Source: Thalassoglobus neptunius
GTDB lineage: Bacteria > Planctomycetota > Planctomycetia > Planctomycetales > Planctomycetaceae
Reading direction: 5' to 3'
DNA: 64,000 nucleotides
Assembly (NCBI RefSeq): GCF_007859735.1
Contig: NZ_SIHI01000001.1
Coordinates: forward strand, 1,690,341-1,754,340
Position 1 is the stretch's first letter. Every line of letters begins with the position of its first letter. Shown here in pieces: positions 56,029 to 64,000 of this stretch. The translations under genes and the position numbers were made by a program. The notes under the pieces are model-generated. The model worked only from the letters and a program-made list of their open reading frames with translations, searched no databases and was not told the DNA's origin.

Positions 56029-56753
56029 TCTTGATCGGAATCGACGACACGGATAATGCGGAATCACCTGGAACGAATCAACTTGCCAAAGCCATCGCGA
56101 AGGAGGTGGCTCGCGACTGGAAGTGCGAGCGCATTGTTCGTCATCAACTCCTGCAGGATGTTCAAATTCCCTGTACGACTCGGAACGGGGCCGCATCCAT
56201 TTTGTTGAGTCCTCGTTTCGGATTAGATGAAATTGAAAGTCAGATGCTTTCACTGGTTCATCAATGCCGGGAATTGATGAAACGATCATTCGCTCCGGGA
56301 AGCGATCCGGGGATCTGTGTGACCTCCACTGAGAATGTGACCGAGTGTGTCAGACAGTTTGGCTTTCGATGCCAGTTCGAAATTGTCTCCATGAACGAAG
56401 CGATTCAAGTCGCGGACAAATGCTCCATCCATCTCGAAGGGTTGGGCGGAACAAACGGAGGAATGATCGGAGCACTCGCAGCTGTTGGACTGGCTGCGAC
56501 AGGAAACGACGGGCGCGTTGTTCAGATTGGTGAGTGGATCGACGATTTGACCGGGACCCAGCCCATCGAAAACATTCTGTCGCGCGGCGTTCTCGTTCGA
56601 AACATTGATGACGACGAACCGATTTCAGACGGGACTGTGACTCTCGACAAGAAGCTCCGCCCGAGTTTGCGCGACAACCGGATCGTCTTGTTCGTTCAAA
56701 AGCATCGGGTCGGAGAAGCGAGTTCCGGATATCAGGCCATTCGTTTTCAGTAG
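56025..56753 (+). CDS. TiaS-like protein (tRNA-Ile2 agmatinylcytidine synthetase N-terminal type)
   Basis: 242 residues. The opening MILIGIDDTDNAESPGTNQLAKAIA matches the GIDDTDSxxGxxTT motif of archaeal TiaS and its bacterial relatives of unknown role. Later blocks are TTRNGAASILL, SDPGICVTS and GLGGTNGGMIGALAAVGLAATGNDGR. Archaeal TiaS is longer and carries an OB-fold and zinc domain that are missing here. Bacteria normally use TilS for this tRNA, so the protein probably has another reaction, perhaps kinase-like phosphate chemistry. It is coupled to the membrane protein by a four-base overlap. Confidence 0.68.
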   Translation: MILIGIDDTDNAESPGTNQLAKAIAKEVARDWKCERIVRHQLLQDVQIPCTTRNGAASILLSPRFGLDEIESQMLSLVHQCRELMKRSFAPGSDPGICVTSTENVTECVRQFGFRCQFEIVSMNEAIQVADKCSIHLEGLGGTNGGMIGALAAVGLAATGNDGRVVQIGEWIDDLTGTQPIENILSRGVLVRNIDDDEPISDGTVTLDKKLRPSLRDNRIVLFVQKHRVGEASSGYQAIRFQ

Positions 56754-56807
56754 GCTCCGTTCCAATGGCTCCGAATTGGGAGAGCCAGCGGGTGATAAAT
56801 TCGGGGG

Positions 56808-57815
56808 ATGAATTCGACAACGGACCGTTTTGATTCTGGCTTTGACGCTGAACGACTTTCATCGATGTTATTCAATACAAACTGCGATCATTCACCGCGA
56901 AAACGAATCTCTGTTGCTGGCTTCACGTTGATTGAATTGCTCGTTGTGATCGCCATCATCGCAATTCTGATTGCGTTGCTCCTCCCGGCTGTTCAACAAG
57001 CTCGAGAAGCTGCGCGACGGACCGCTTGTCGCAACAATCTCAAGCAGATCTCACTGGCGCTACATAATTACAGCAGTAGCCACCGGGTTTTTCCGTTCGG
57101 AGTTCTGGGACGCTCCGGAAGCGAGTCGGTCAACGAGTTGCTCACGACCTGGCCTGTCAGCATTCTCAATGAGGTTGAACAATCCGCGTTGTGGCAGTCC
57201 TATAATTTCAATGAACGCTTCAGTCATTCCAGCAACGCGGACATCGTCCGCCGATCCTTGCCTGTTTACCTGTGTCCGTCGCAGCCTCAAAGCCAGGTGA
57301 TCGATGACCGATACGGAAACTGCCACTACGCCGGGAATGCAGGAACGGAGCCCGGGAAAGATGATGGAGTTCTCTATCCACTCTCAAGCATCCGGTTTCG
57401 TGATCTGACCGATGGGGCATCACAGACACTGATCGTCGGTGAAATCGGCGACGAGTTCGGCGGCTGGGCCCGAGGTGCAATGAACTCCGGATCAGGTTCC
57501 GGTGGTGGTTCTGGTGGTGGTTCTGGTGGTGGTTCTGGTGGTGGTTCTGGTGGTGGAGGCGGACAGGGATTCGCTCGCGGTGTCTTGCGATGGTGGAAAG
57601 CTTCGCCTGGTTGTTCGGAACCGGGAATGAATCCGCCAGAGACAAATTGCTCTGACAGCGTAGAACGACGATTTCAGTTTTCGAGCCAACACCCGGGGGG
57701 AGTTCAATTCGCGATTTGCGACGGAAGCGGACGATTCGTGAGCGAAAACATCGACCGGGAAGTGTTTCGTGGGTTGCTGACTCGCAGCGGTCAGGAATTG
57801 ATCGGCGAGTTCTGA
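56808..57815 (+). CDS. DUF1559 protein with Gly-Ser repeat insert
   Basis: 335 residues. A 37-residue polar leader precedes [20 protein letters not shown] and [14 protein letters not shown], the prepilin-type and DUF1559 signatures. The C-terminus has [22 protein letters not shown] (H-X9-DG block) and ends GEF as in the other copy. A (Gly-Ser)-rich repeat sits at residues 230-249. Unlike the first copy no lipoprotein gene follows. It is probably exported through a pseudopilin-processing pathway. Function unknown. Confidence 0.9.
   Translation: MNSTTDRFDSGFDAERLSSMLFNTNCDHSPRKRISVAGFTLIELLVVIAIIAILIALLLPAVQQAREAARRTACRNNLKQISLALHNYSSSHRVFPFGVLGRSGSESVNELLTTWPVSILNEVEQSALWQSYNFNERFSHSSNADIVRRSLPVYLCPSQPQSQVIDDRYGNCHYAGNAGTEPGKDDGVLYPLSSIRFRDLTDGASQTLIVGEIGDEFGGWARGAMNSGSGSGGGSGGGSGGGSGGGSGGGGGQGFARGVLRWWKASPGCSEPGMNPPETNCSDSVERRFQFSSQHPGGVQFAICDGSGRFVSENIDREVFRGLLTRSGQELIGEF
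57495..57554 (+). repeat. 12-base tandem repeat encoding GSGG
   Basis: Five consecutive units of GGTTCTGGTGGT (the first with C for T) inside the DUF1559 gene. The unit length is a multiple of three, so copy-number change would alter only linker length. Confidence 0.93.
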
Positions 57816-58272
57816 AAGTCTCCCGTCCGTCGAGGTTCGCTCTCTGGAACTCAAGACTCTCTTCACCCGCCGCGTGATCTTTCGCGCGTAGAGAATCGAT
57901 GTCGATCGTCGATCGCATGTTCGAGGATCATCTCAACGAGCTCACCTGCAGGGTTCTAGAGGGTGACTGGTTTCATTCCCCTTCGCGAGGAAGAATATCT
58001 TTCGAGATGCTCCGCTGGTTCACTCTTGAGAAAGGCGGGGCCGTTTCTGTTGATCGATCCGGTGGATGGGTGGCGGAATGGCGACACAATCGAGATCATG
58101 GGACCGCTGTCCATCGATTGATAGACTTGGATGTCAGTCATTGACGCTGTCCGAATGACAACAGCGACCGGAGGCAATGATCTAAGGTCGTTGTCGAAGC
58201 TGTGCGTTCGTTCGAGTTGATGAACATGAATTTTCATGGCTGGTTCACTCTGAAGAATAGAATTGAAAACAA
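57816..58272. other. intergenic region
   Basis: 457 bases before the RraA-like gene. An 81-codon open frame at 57899-58144 lacks a Shine-Dalgarno and similarity. No hairpin or operator stands out. Confidence 0.45.
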
Positions 58273-58998
58273 ATGTCTGAATTGTCACCGGAAATCCTCG
58301 CCGAACTCGCGAAGTACGACACTCCAACAGTTTGTAACGTGATTGAGTTGTTCGATGTGCGTCCGCGAAATCTCGGGTACATGAACGACTCGATTCGCGC
58401 CTGTTTTCCGAAGCTTCCTCCGATGGTCGGCTTTGCTCTCACGTCAACATTTCGGAGTCAGGATCCTCCGAGGGCCAGCGATGCGTACGGCAGCCTCACG
58501 GATCAGGTGGAGCTGTTCGCATCAATGCCGGGGCCACCCGTCATGGTCTTTCAGGATTTGGATGAGCCAACTGCTTCGGCCACGTTCGGGGAAGTGATGT
58601 GTACGATGTATAAGTCCTTCGGGTCGGCAGGACTGATTACTTCCGGGGCTGGGCGGGATCTTGATCAGGTCGAAGTGCTCGACTATCCCGTGTTCACGAA
58701 CGGAACGATTTGTTCTCACGGGTATTGTCATATTCCGCAGATCAACGTCCCTGTGACAGTGGGAGGCGTTGCCATTCATCCGGGAGATTTATTGCACGGA
58801 GATTTGAATGGAGTGACCACCATTCCTGTCGAGATTGCCAGCGAGATCCCCGGTGCCTGTGCCGAGTTGATGCGGGCTGAACAGATTGTGCTCGATTACT
58901 GTCGAAGTGAGAACCCGACGCCGAAAGGCTTGGCCGAAGCACGCGCTGAATACGTCGCAGTCATCAATAAGCTGGGAACTCGACTCCGCCGAAACTAA
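58273..58998 (+). CDS. RraA-family (HMG/CHA aldolase-like) protein
   Basis: 241 residues. The fold blocks are TPTVCNVIELFDVRP, FQDLDEPTASATFGEVMCTMYKSFG, GLITSGAGRDLDQVE (the GxxRD substrate/metal motif), and VTVGGVAIHPGDLLHGDLNGVTTIP with the Asp metal ligand. Members include 4-hydroxy-4-methyl-2-oxoglutarate aldolase, S-adenosylmethionine:2-demethylmenaquinone methyltransferase-labelled proteins and RNase E regulators. The intact Arg-Asp favours an aldolase/decarboxylase activity, inferred only. Confidence 0.85.
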   Translation: MSELSPEILAELAKYDTPTVCNVIELFDVRPRNLGYMNDSIRACFPKLPPMVGFALTSTFRSQDPPRASDAYGSLTDQVELFASMPGPPVMVFQDLDEPTASATFGEVMCTMYKSFGSAGLITSGAGRDLDQVEVLDYPVFTNGTICSHGYCHIPQINVPVTVGGVAIHPGDLLHGDLNGVTTIPVEIASEIPGACAELMRAEQIVLDYCRSENPTPKGLAEARAEYVAVINKLGTRLRRN

Positions 58999-59376
58999 GT
59001 GCTGAGATCAGAAACGGCGCGACGGTTTTCGGACGTCGTGCCCGTTATCTCTCTGCGGCGTCGAGATGAAGTATTTCCGCGATGACGCTCATTGTCTCTG
59101 AGCTTTTCCCGGCAGTTGATTCATTTGTTGAACGCTGTGTCTGGTCGTGCGGATCGTTGCGTGTCAGAGACGAAGATGCTTGAGTGGCACTCCCAACACT
59201 TGACGAGCTTTCGATGTTCGGTGAATGATTGCGCTAGGGAGAGTTCCGCTTGCGTTGCGAACTGCCTGCTGGAACTTGTGTCATCACATGGTGATGCAAA
59301 TTAAGTGTGGGTGGATGATCGATCGCGGTGGTTGTTGAACGGCAGTTGAAACGATACTCAAGGGGAAAAGAAAGAC
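58999..59376. other. intergenic region with hairpin
   Basis: 378 bases. At 59016-59042 GGCGCGACG and CGTCGTGCC form a stem with one G-U pair and a nine-base loop, 18 bases after the RraA-like stop. It has no T-run, so termination is uncertain. The right part should hold the ald promoter. Confidence 0.4.
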
Positions 59377-60486
59377 ATGATTGTCGGAGTTCCGCGTGAG
59401 GTGAAAGAGGATGAGTATCGTGTCGGGATGCTTCCGGTGGGAGTCGAAGAACTGACGAAAGCTGGTCATCGTGTTTTGGTCGAACGCGGTGCCGGGATGG
59501 GAAGCGGGATTCCGGACGAGCAGTATGCCCTTGAGGGGGCTGAGATTGTCTCAGGGCCGGAAGCCATCTTTGGCGAGGCGGAACTGGTTGTCAAAGTCAA
59601 AGAGCCGATGCCAGACGAGTGGCCGCTCCTCAGACGCGATCAGATGTTGATGACCTATTTTCATTTCGCTGCGGATGAAGAGCTGACTCGCGAAGTGTTG
59701 GACACTGGAGTCACGGCAATTGCTTATGAAACGTTGCGGGGAAAGCGTGGAGACCTTCCATGTTTGACTCCCATGAGTGAAGTCGCCGGGCGGATGAGCA
59801 TTCAGGAGGGGGCGAAATATCTCGAGCGTCCGCAGGAAGGGAGAGGCATTCTTCTCGGAGGCGTTCCCGGTGTCTCCCCGGCTCACATTCTGGTGTTGGG
59901 AGGAGGCATCGTCGGGAAGAACGCTGCTCAGATTGCATCCGGTTTTCAGGCTGATGTCGTTCTGATGGACGTCGATGTCGATCGGCTTCGCTATCTCGAT
60001 GACATCATGCCCCCCAACGTCACGACACTCTTTTCGGACCGACATAATATTCGAGAGCAACTTCAACTCGCCGATCTTGTGATCGGGGCTGTTCTAATTC
60101 CGGGAGCGAAAGCCCCGAGTCTCGTTTCTGCATCCGACTTGAAACTGATGAAGGCCGGAGCAGTGATTATCGACGTCTGCATCGATCAGGGAGGGTGCGT
60201 CGAAACGAGTCGTCCGACCACTCATTCGAATCCGACGTATGTGGAAGAGGATGTTGTTCACTATTGCGTGACGAACATGCCCGGTGCCGTTGGTCGGACG
60301 AGCACCTACGCGCTCTGTAATGTCACCTTTCCGTATGTGATGGAAATCGCCCAATACGGACTTCAGCAAGCGTGTTCACGAGTCGCGGGAATTCGAGAAG
60401 CTGTGAGCATGTATTCAGGGAAGCTGACGAGTCAGCCCGTGGCGGAGACGTTTGGAATTCCGTTCGAAGAGTTTCAGATCGAATAG
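59377..60486 (+). CDS. ald: alanine dehydrogenase
   Basis: 369 residues, the usual length. The opening IVGVPREVKEDEYRVGMLP is diagnostic. Catalytic Lys is in VKVKEPMPDEW and catalytic His in MTYFHFAAD. The NAD site is HILVLGGGIVGKNAAQIA, followed by DVDVDRLRYL. The closing substrate region is VTNMPGAVGRTSTYAL. It interconverts L-alanine with pyruvate and ammonium using NAD. An AAGGGGAAAAG-type site precedes ATG 59377. It is one of two amino-acid dehydrogenases in this part of the window, but the genes are not operonic. Confidence 0.96.
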   Translation: MIVGVPREVKEDEYRVGMLPVGVEELTKAGHRVLVERGAGMGSGIPDEQYALEGAEIVSGPEAIFGEAELVVKVKEPMPDEWPLLRRDQMLMTYFHFAADEELTREVLDTGVTAIAYETLRGKRGDLPCLTPMSEVAGRMSIQEGAKYLERPQEGRGILLGGVPGVSPAHILVLGGGIVGKNAAQIASGFQADVVLMDVDVDRLRYLDDIMPPNVTTLFSDRHNIREQLQLADLVIGAVLIPGAKAPSLVSASDLKLMKAGAVIIDVCIDQGGCVETSRPTTHSNPTYVEEDVVHYCVTNMPGAVGRTSTYALCNVTFPYVMEIAQYGLQQACSRVAGIREAVSMYSGKLTSQPVAETFGIPFEEFQIE

Positions 60487-60595
60487 TCCATGGTCATAAG
60501 TTCTCGGCGCTCGTTTGAACTGTTGACGGTGGTGTTCGCGCGAATTCGAGTCGATCTGAACGAAGGACGAATTCGAATCACCGCAGTTGGGCCAT

Positions 60596-61861
60596 TCAAG
60601 GCTTGGGTGACGAAGCCGTATGGGGATGCTCTTGCATCAGCGAGTCGATGGCTCGACTGACATGTCGGACAGCCTTCGCGTAACGCAATGATTCGGCTGC
60701 TGATTCTGCTGCCTGAATGGCCTGATCGTGCAGTTTCCAGTTGACGTTCCATCCATCTTCGCGGGCAGCCCGTTGGAGATCGTGTGAGATTTCCGCCAGC
60801 CTTTCAAACAGCGGTTTGGAGTCGAGTGCAACAGCTGTTCGATGGGGTCGGCCAGCATGTGACCGGAACTCACTCTGAAGTTTCTGACGCGTCTGGCGGA
60901 ACGAAGCGACGAGAAGTGCCAGCAGCGCAATTGAGGAACATGCAGTCACGGCGACACCGGCGATTGTCCGTTGAATCGCCAATAGCGAAAGTCCTCCCGC
61001 AAGGAACATCGCCACGACCCAGAATCCGATCAGCCATGCCCATCCGAGAGATTGCTGGTCGTCAGGTTCTTCGGGAAGAAATTCGGGTTCAACATTCGCG
61101 GGGAGTTCCCCCACACGCGCGATGATCACGGTCGAGTTGTCGGGACCGCCTCGAATATTGGCAAGGTGAATCAGAAGTTTCGCCGCATTCTCCGGGGGAA
61201 GCTCGCGGGCGATCGCTCCCATTTCTTCGTCTGCAACGAGATTCGATAACCCGTCTGAACAGAGCAGGAAAGTGTCGTTCGGCAGAACGGGGTAGGGGCC
61301 TTCAACGTCCACCTGAACGGTTGGTTCCGGTCCAAGCGATCGAGTGATGATATTCTTGTGTTGAGCGAGATCGATCGCGGACGAGAACTTGTGATGATTC
61401 CTTTCGAGTTCCCATTCGAGGCTGTGATCGAACGTCAATTGATCGATGCGATCTCGACGGATGCGATAGGCCCGGCTGTCTCCGACGTGAGCAACGATGG
61501 CTCCCTGACGACTTAGCGTGAGCGCCGTGCACGTCGTCCCCATGTGGAGAAAATCTTCGTTTTGAGTTCCGCGAGCATGAATTGCGGAATTGGCACAGAG
61601 CACTGCTTCGCGGAGGGTCGTGCGGACATCCCGCTCGTTGGACTTCAGAAATGTGTGCGGAATGGTATCGACTGCGATCCGACTCGCGAGTTCTCCAACA
61701 GCATGCCCGCCCATCCCGTCAGCCACGATGAACAGATGGCCATGACGCCGCCATTCCGCTTCGGTCAGACACAGGTGGGTTGAATGGGAATCTTCATTGT
61801 TCTTGCGTCGCAAGCCAATGTCAGTTTCCGTTCCGATAAATACGTTCTGCTCCCAGAACAC
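60596..61861 (-). CDS. membrane-anchored PP2C-type Ser/Thr phosphatase
   Basis: 421 residues. Catalytic blocks are GLRRKNNEDSH, VADGMGGHAVGELAS, VAHVGDSRAYR, LLCSDGLSN and GGPDNSTVIIARV, so all metal-binding Asp residues are present. Two membrane helices follow near 265-320 (WAWLIGFWVVAMFLAGGL; VTACSSIALLALLVASF) and a C-terminal helical region facing the cytoplasm. It dephosphorylates targets of Hanks-type kinases such as the one at 21080-24775, though they are far apart. It is convergent with ald. Confidence 0.9.
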   Translation of the reverse strand: MFWEQNVFIGTETDIGLRRKNNEDSHSTHLCLTEAEWRRHGHLFIVADGMGGHAVGELASRIAVDTIPHTFLKSNERDVRTTLREAVLCANSAIHARGTQNEDFLHMGTTCTALTLSRQGAIVAHVGDSRAYRIRRDRIDQLTFDHSLEWELERNHHKFSSAIDLAQHKNIITRSLGPEPTVQVDVEGPYPVLPNDTFLLCSDGLSNLVADEEMGAIARELPPENAAKLLIHLANIRGGPDNSTVIIARVGELPANVEPEFLPEEPDDQQSLGWAWLIGFWVVAMFLAGGLSLLAIQRTIAGVAVTACSSIALLALLVASFRQTRQKLQSEFRSHAGRPHRTAVALDSKPLFERLAEISHDLQRAAREDGWNVNWKLHDQAIQAAESAAESLRYAKAVRHVSRAIDSLMQEHPHTASSPKP

Positions 61862-62184
61862 GCACGCGGACCCTTCGTAAATTGTTGGCGTACTTCTGGC
61901 CCGTCAATAATTTTCCAAAAATGGAGTGGTTCAGGGAACGATCTTAGTCGGTTCGACTCTAATTTCCCAATCAACGTGTGGTTTCACCGTCGGAAGTCCG
62001 CCAAATCTCGTAAAATCAATGAAATCACATCCAAGACTGGGACCGCTGGGACGAAGTTTCCGAAAAAAACAAATTGTTTTCATCTGTCGCGAGTAACAAT
62101 GCGTAGTTACAATAGTCTGGTGTCTGTAAGACTACGTTTTGTTTTTTCCATAAGATTATTCGATGAATTCACGTGAGGAATTCG
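61862..62184. other. divergent promoter region
   Basis: 323 bases between the PP2C gene and the zinc-ribbon membrane-protein gene. A direct repeat (GTAACAAT / GTTACAAT near 62095-62119) is visible. No confident promoter pair was placed. Confidence 0.4.
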
Positions 62185-63138
62185 ATGGGCACTTCGATTC
62201 ATCTTCGGTTTCGTGCGATGTGGGCGCTTGTTGCGGCAATGTGCCTGTTCTTCGCTTCCGGCACAGTATGGGGGCAGTCAGGGAATCCACCAGATGACGG
62301 TGACACCGAATTGGTGTTTGAGTTTCCCGTTTCAGCCTTGATTCAAGCTCAAACTGGTCGTGTTGTCAGGGCTGATCTCCATCGATTGGGACCGGGAGGA
62401 ATTCGGTATGCCCCTAAAAACGTTCTCTCGTCGGGAATTCAACTGGTTTTTATGGGGTGGGATGAAGTCAAGGTTTTGAACCTGCCTGAAATCAGTATGA
62501 AGTACAGTTCCGACGTGTCTGTTCAGGGTTTTCTTGAATCGATCGCAGACCGAACCGATTTGAGTATCCGCAACCGGCATCTCTATCAGGATGGAAATCT
62601 CCCGACGGGATCGATGAACTCAAGCGACAAACTTCCGCCGCTGGAGATCCCGCAATCGGATGAAGCGTCTTCTCCTCCAAAGATGCAATCCGAAGAAAGT
62701 GCAAGCGATTCTCCCGAAGAGGATGTTGAGATTCTTTCCGGCTTCAATCTCAACACTGAGTCCATTGTCGTGATTTGCGTGAGTTGTGGTGAAGAGGTCA
62801 CCGGAAACAGCGAGAGTGGTCAAACCTGTCCACATTGCGGAATTCTCTGGGACAACAACCCGTTTATTCCTGAGGATCGACCGGTCGTCGCAGTCAACAT
62901 GGGAGGCTATGGAGATCCGGGAAATGCAGGCGGCGGAGGATTCCAGAATCCGGCCCAAGGGAATGCAAATGTTCCGGGCGGAGGAGGAGGACTCGCTCCC
63001 GTTGTTGCTCCAGAATCCTCGAATCTTCAGGGAGGGCCGACAGAGATTACGTTTGCCAATCTTCCTGTCTGGATCAAAGTCGCCGTCTTCGTCGTGACCA
63101 GTGGGGTTTTGTATTACTCCTTTTTCTACCTCCGATAA
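62185..63138 (+). CDS. exported zinc-ribbon protein with C-terminal membrane helix
   Basis: 317 residues from ATG 62185, with GAGGA five bases upstream. The signal peptide is MWALVAAMCLFFASGTVWG. A beta-rich part at about 25-130 (LVFEFPVSALIQAQ; VQGFLESIADRTDLSIRN) resembles a secretin/TonB short N-terminal fold. A C4 zinc ribbon (CVSCGEE; CPHCGIL) is at about 190-215. A Gly/Asn-rich stretch follows, then one helix (VWIKVAVFVVTSGVLYYSFFYL) at the end. The family is not recognised. A zinc ribbon in an exported protein is uncommon; the order could reflect a membrane-anchored periplasmic sensor. Confidence 0.7.
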   Translation: MGTSIHLRFRAMWALVAAMCLFFASGTVWGQSGNPPDDGDTELVFEFPVSALIQAQTGRVVRADLHRLGPGGIRYAPKNVLSSGIQLVFMGWDEVKVLNLPEISMKYSSDVSVQGFLESIADRTDLSIRNRHLYQDGNLPTGSMNSSDKLPPLEIPQSDEASSPPKMQSEESASDSPEEDVEILSGFNLNTESIVVICVSCGEEVTGNSESGQTCPHCGILWDNNPFIPEDRPVVAVNMGGYGDPGNAGGGGFQNPAQGNANVPGGGGGLAPVVAPESSNLQGGPTEITFANLPVWIKVAVFVVTSGVLYYSFFYLR

Positions 63139-63264
63139 AATCGCCGCACCAGTGGTGAGCAGTTCATTCTGAAACACCGCCAGAGAAACGTTGTTTCACT
63201 TGTCGACCACAGACGCTAGGATTCTCGTTTCATCATTGAGTTTTGATGCGAATGAGAGAGCTAT

Positions 63265-64000
63265 ATGTTGGATTCGACGTGGGGGACAGTTTTCATTCTT
63301 TTGGTGGGAGTGTGCATTGTCGTCGGATCGATTCTCATCTTTCGGCTTCATGCGTTTCTGGCACTTGTGGCAGCGGCACTTGTCGTCGCGTTTTTGACTC
63401 CGGATTCGACTCGTCAGCGGTATCTGATTGAGAACGATTCCTTTGTCGTTCATGTGGATGATGACCAACCGGACGAGCTGCGCATTCACGGTGCGACATC
63501 AGCGGAATTGCCTCCCGGTTCCACACTTTCAGTGGTTCAGCTCGACCCGAAAACCCATCGCTATCAAGTTGTTGGCACGGCGAAAGTTCTCTCTGAGTCA
63601 GAGCCTGGGCTCACCGTCGTACAAGCAGAATTTCTGAAGACTTCGGACGTAACGGTCGACGATCAGCTCCTGTTGAGAGGGATCTTTTCCAACGATTTGC
63701 GGTCAGTCAACAAAGAGCTTCGATCGACGATCGGGGCACAGGTGGCGTCGGGATTCGGAAGCACGTGTAGCAAGATCGGAATTTTGATCGCGATGGCAGC
63801 GATCATCGGAAAGTGTCTGCTCGACAGTGGAGCTGCGGACCGGATCGTGCGCACCACTCTGCGGTTGTGCGGAGAACCGGCAGCTCCGGTTGCGTTCACA
63901 TTCAGCGGATTCTTTCTCGGGATTCCGGTCTTTTTCGACACCGTCTTCTATCTCATGATTCCTCTCGGCAAGGCGATGCGGCTCCGTACCAGGAAGAATT
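63265..64000 (+). CDS. GntP-family permease, N-terminal part (cut by window edge)
   Basis: About 245 residues are visible from ATG 63265 and the frame is open at the right edge. Two helices (VFILLVGVCIVVGSILIF; AFLALVAAALVVAFLT) come first. A soluble insert of about 90 residues then runs from YLIENDSF to DDQLLLRG. Then GntP hallmarks: FGSTCSKIGILIAMAAIIGKCLLDSGAADRI and FSGFFLGIPVFFDTVFYLMIPL. The family imports gluconate and other sugar acids by proton symport. The insert is not usual in GntP proteins of E. coli. No good Shine-Dalgarno is seen. Confidence 0.82.
   Translation, partial: MLDSTWGTVFILLVGVCIVVGSILIFRLHAFLALVAAALVVAFLTPDSTRQRYLIENDSFVVHVDDDQPDELRIHGATSAELPPGSTLSVVQLDPKTHRYQVVGTAKVLSESEPGLTVVQAEFLKTSDVTVDDQLLLRGIFSNDLRSVNKELRSTIGAQVASGFGSTCSKIGILIAMAAIIGKCLLDSGAADRIVRTTLRLCGEPAAPVAFTFSGFFLGIPVFFDTVFYLMIPLGKAMRLRTRKN

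Noticed and set aside
57899-58144. 81-codon plus-strand frame before the RraA-like gene
   Set aside because: No ribosome site and no recognisable pattern; it may be chance in a long gap.
59092-59304. 70-codon frame upstream of ald
   Set aside because: Cys/Ser-rich random-looking product and no Shine-Dalgarno.

Overview
This 64 kb window looks like chromosome of a heterotrophic member of the Planctomycetota, probably the order Planctomycetales. The basis is gene content: two DUF1559 proteins with a pilin-type N-terminus, a cytochrome of the Pirellula/Verrucomicrobium (PVC) heme-binding type, a DUF1080 protein, a sulfatase, a large Ser/Thr kinase carrying a formylglycine-enzyme-like domain, two ECF sigma factors each with a membrane partner (one FecR-LamG), and multiple ExbD proteins. 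Genus cannot be assigned by reading alone.

Layout. 0-5.1 kb: the start of an IS5-type transposase and a stranded gene fragment at the left edge, an SDR oxidoreductase, then a DUF1559/lipoprotein/DUF4198-Kelch operon with a Fur-like palindrome upstream and a strong terminator at its end. 5.1-7.6 kb: a TPR protein and an ECF sigma factor with its membrane partner. 8-29 kb: almost entirely minus strand, exported carbohydrate catabolism (DUF1080, EF-hand esterase, putative glycosidase, beta-helix protein, SGNH-cytochrome fusion, sulfatase, GH5/GH43-like fusion), interleaved with ECF/FecR regulation, tRNA-Arg and a receptor-like kinase. 29.6-41.3 kb: a divergent LptF/G permease and a ten-gene plus-strand envelope cluster (VWA, LspA, TPR, ExbB, ExbD, ExbD, MreD-like, PBP2-like, ExbD, terpene-cyclase-fold membrane protein). 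The PBP2-like protein has lost its SxxK lysine. 41.3-44.3 kb: a nirB-nirD fusion broken by a one-base frameshift.

44.3-49.6 kb is an accessory island: a transposase remnant, two small unknown genes, and three genes that I read as carrying effector/toxin-type domains. These are an IQM-like domain, an S-H-H nuclease-like domain and a CD38-like ADP-ribosyl cyclase/NADase-like domain. None has a signal peptide. This is the best candidate for an undescribed system here, but every domain call in it is by eye and needs a profile or structure search.

49.7-64 kb returns to core-like genes: a metallopeptidase, Mog, a TPR protein, glutamate dehydrogenase with a cNMP-binding protein, a membrane protein overlapping a TiaS-like protein, a second DUF1559 protein, an RraA-like protein, alanine dehydrogenase, a PP2C phosphatase, a zinc-ribbon membrane protein and the start of a GntP-type permease cut by the right edge.

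Gene starts were chosen by Shine-Dalgarno spacing, signal peptides and overlaps, and differ from the longest open frame in many cases.
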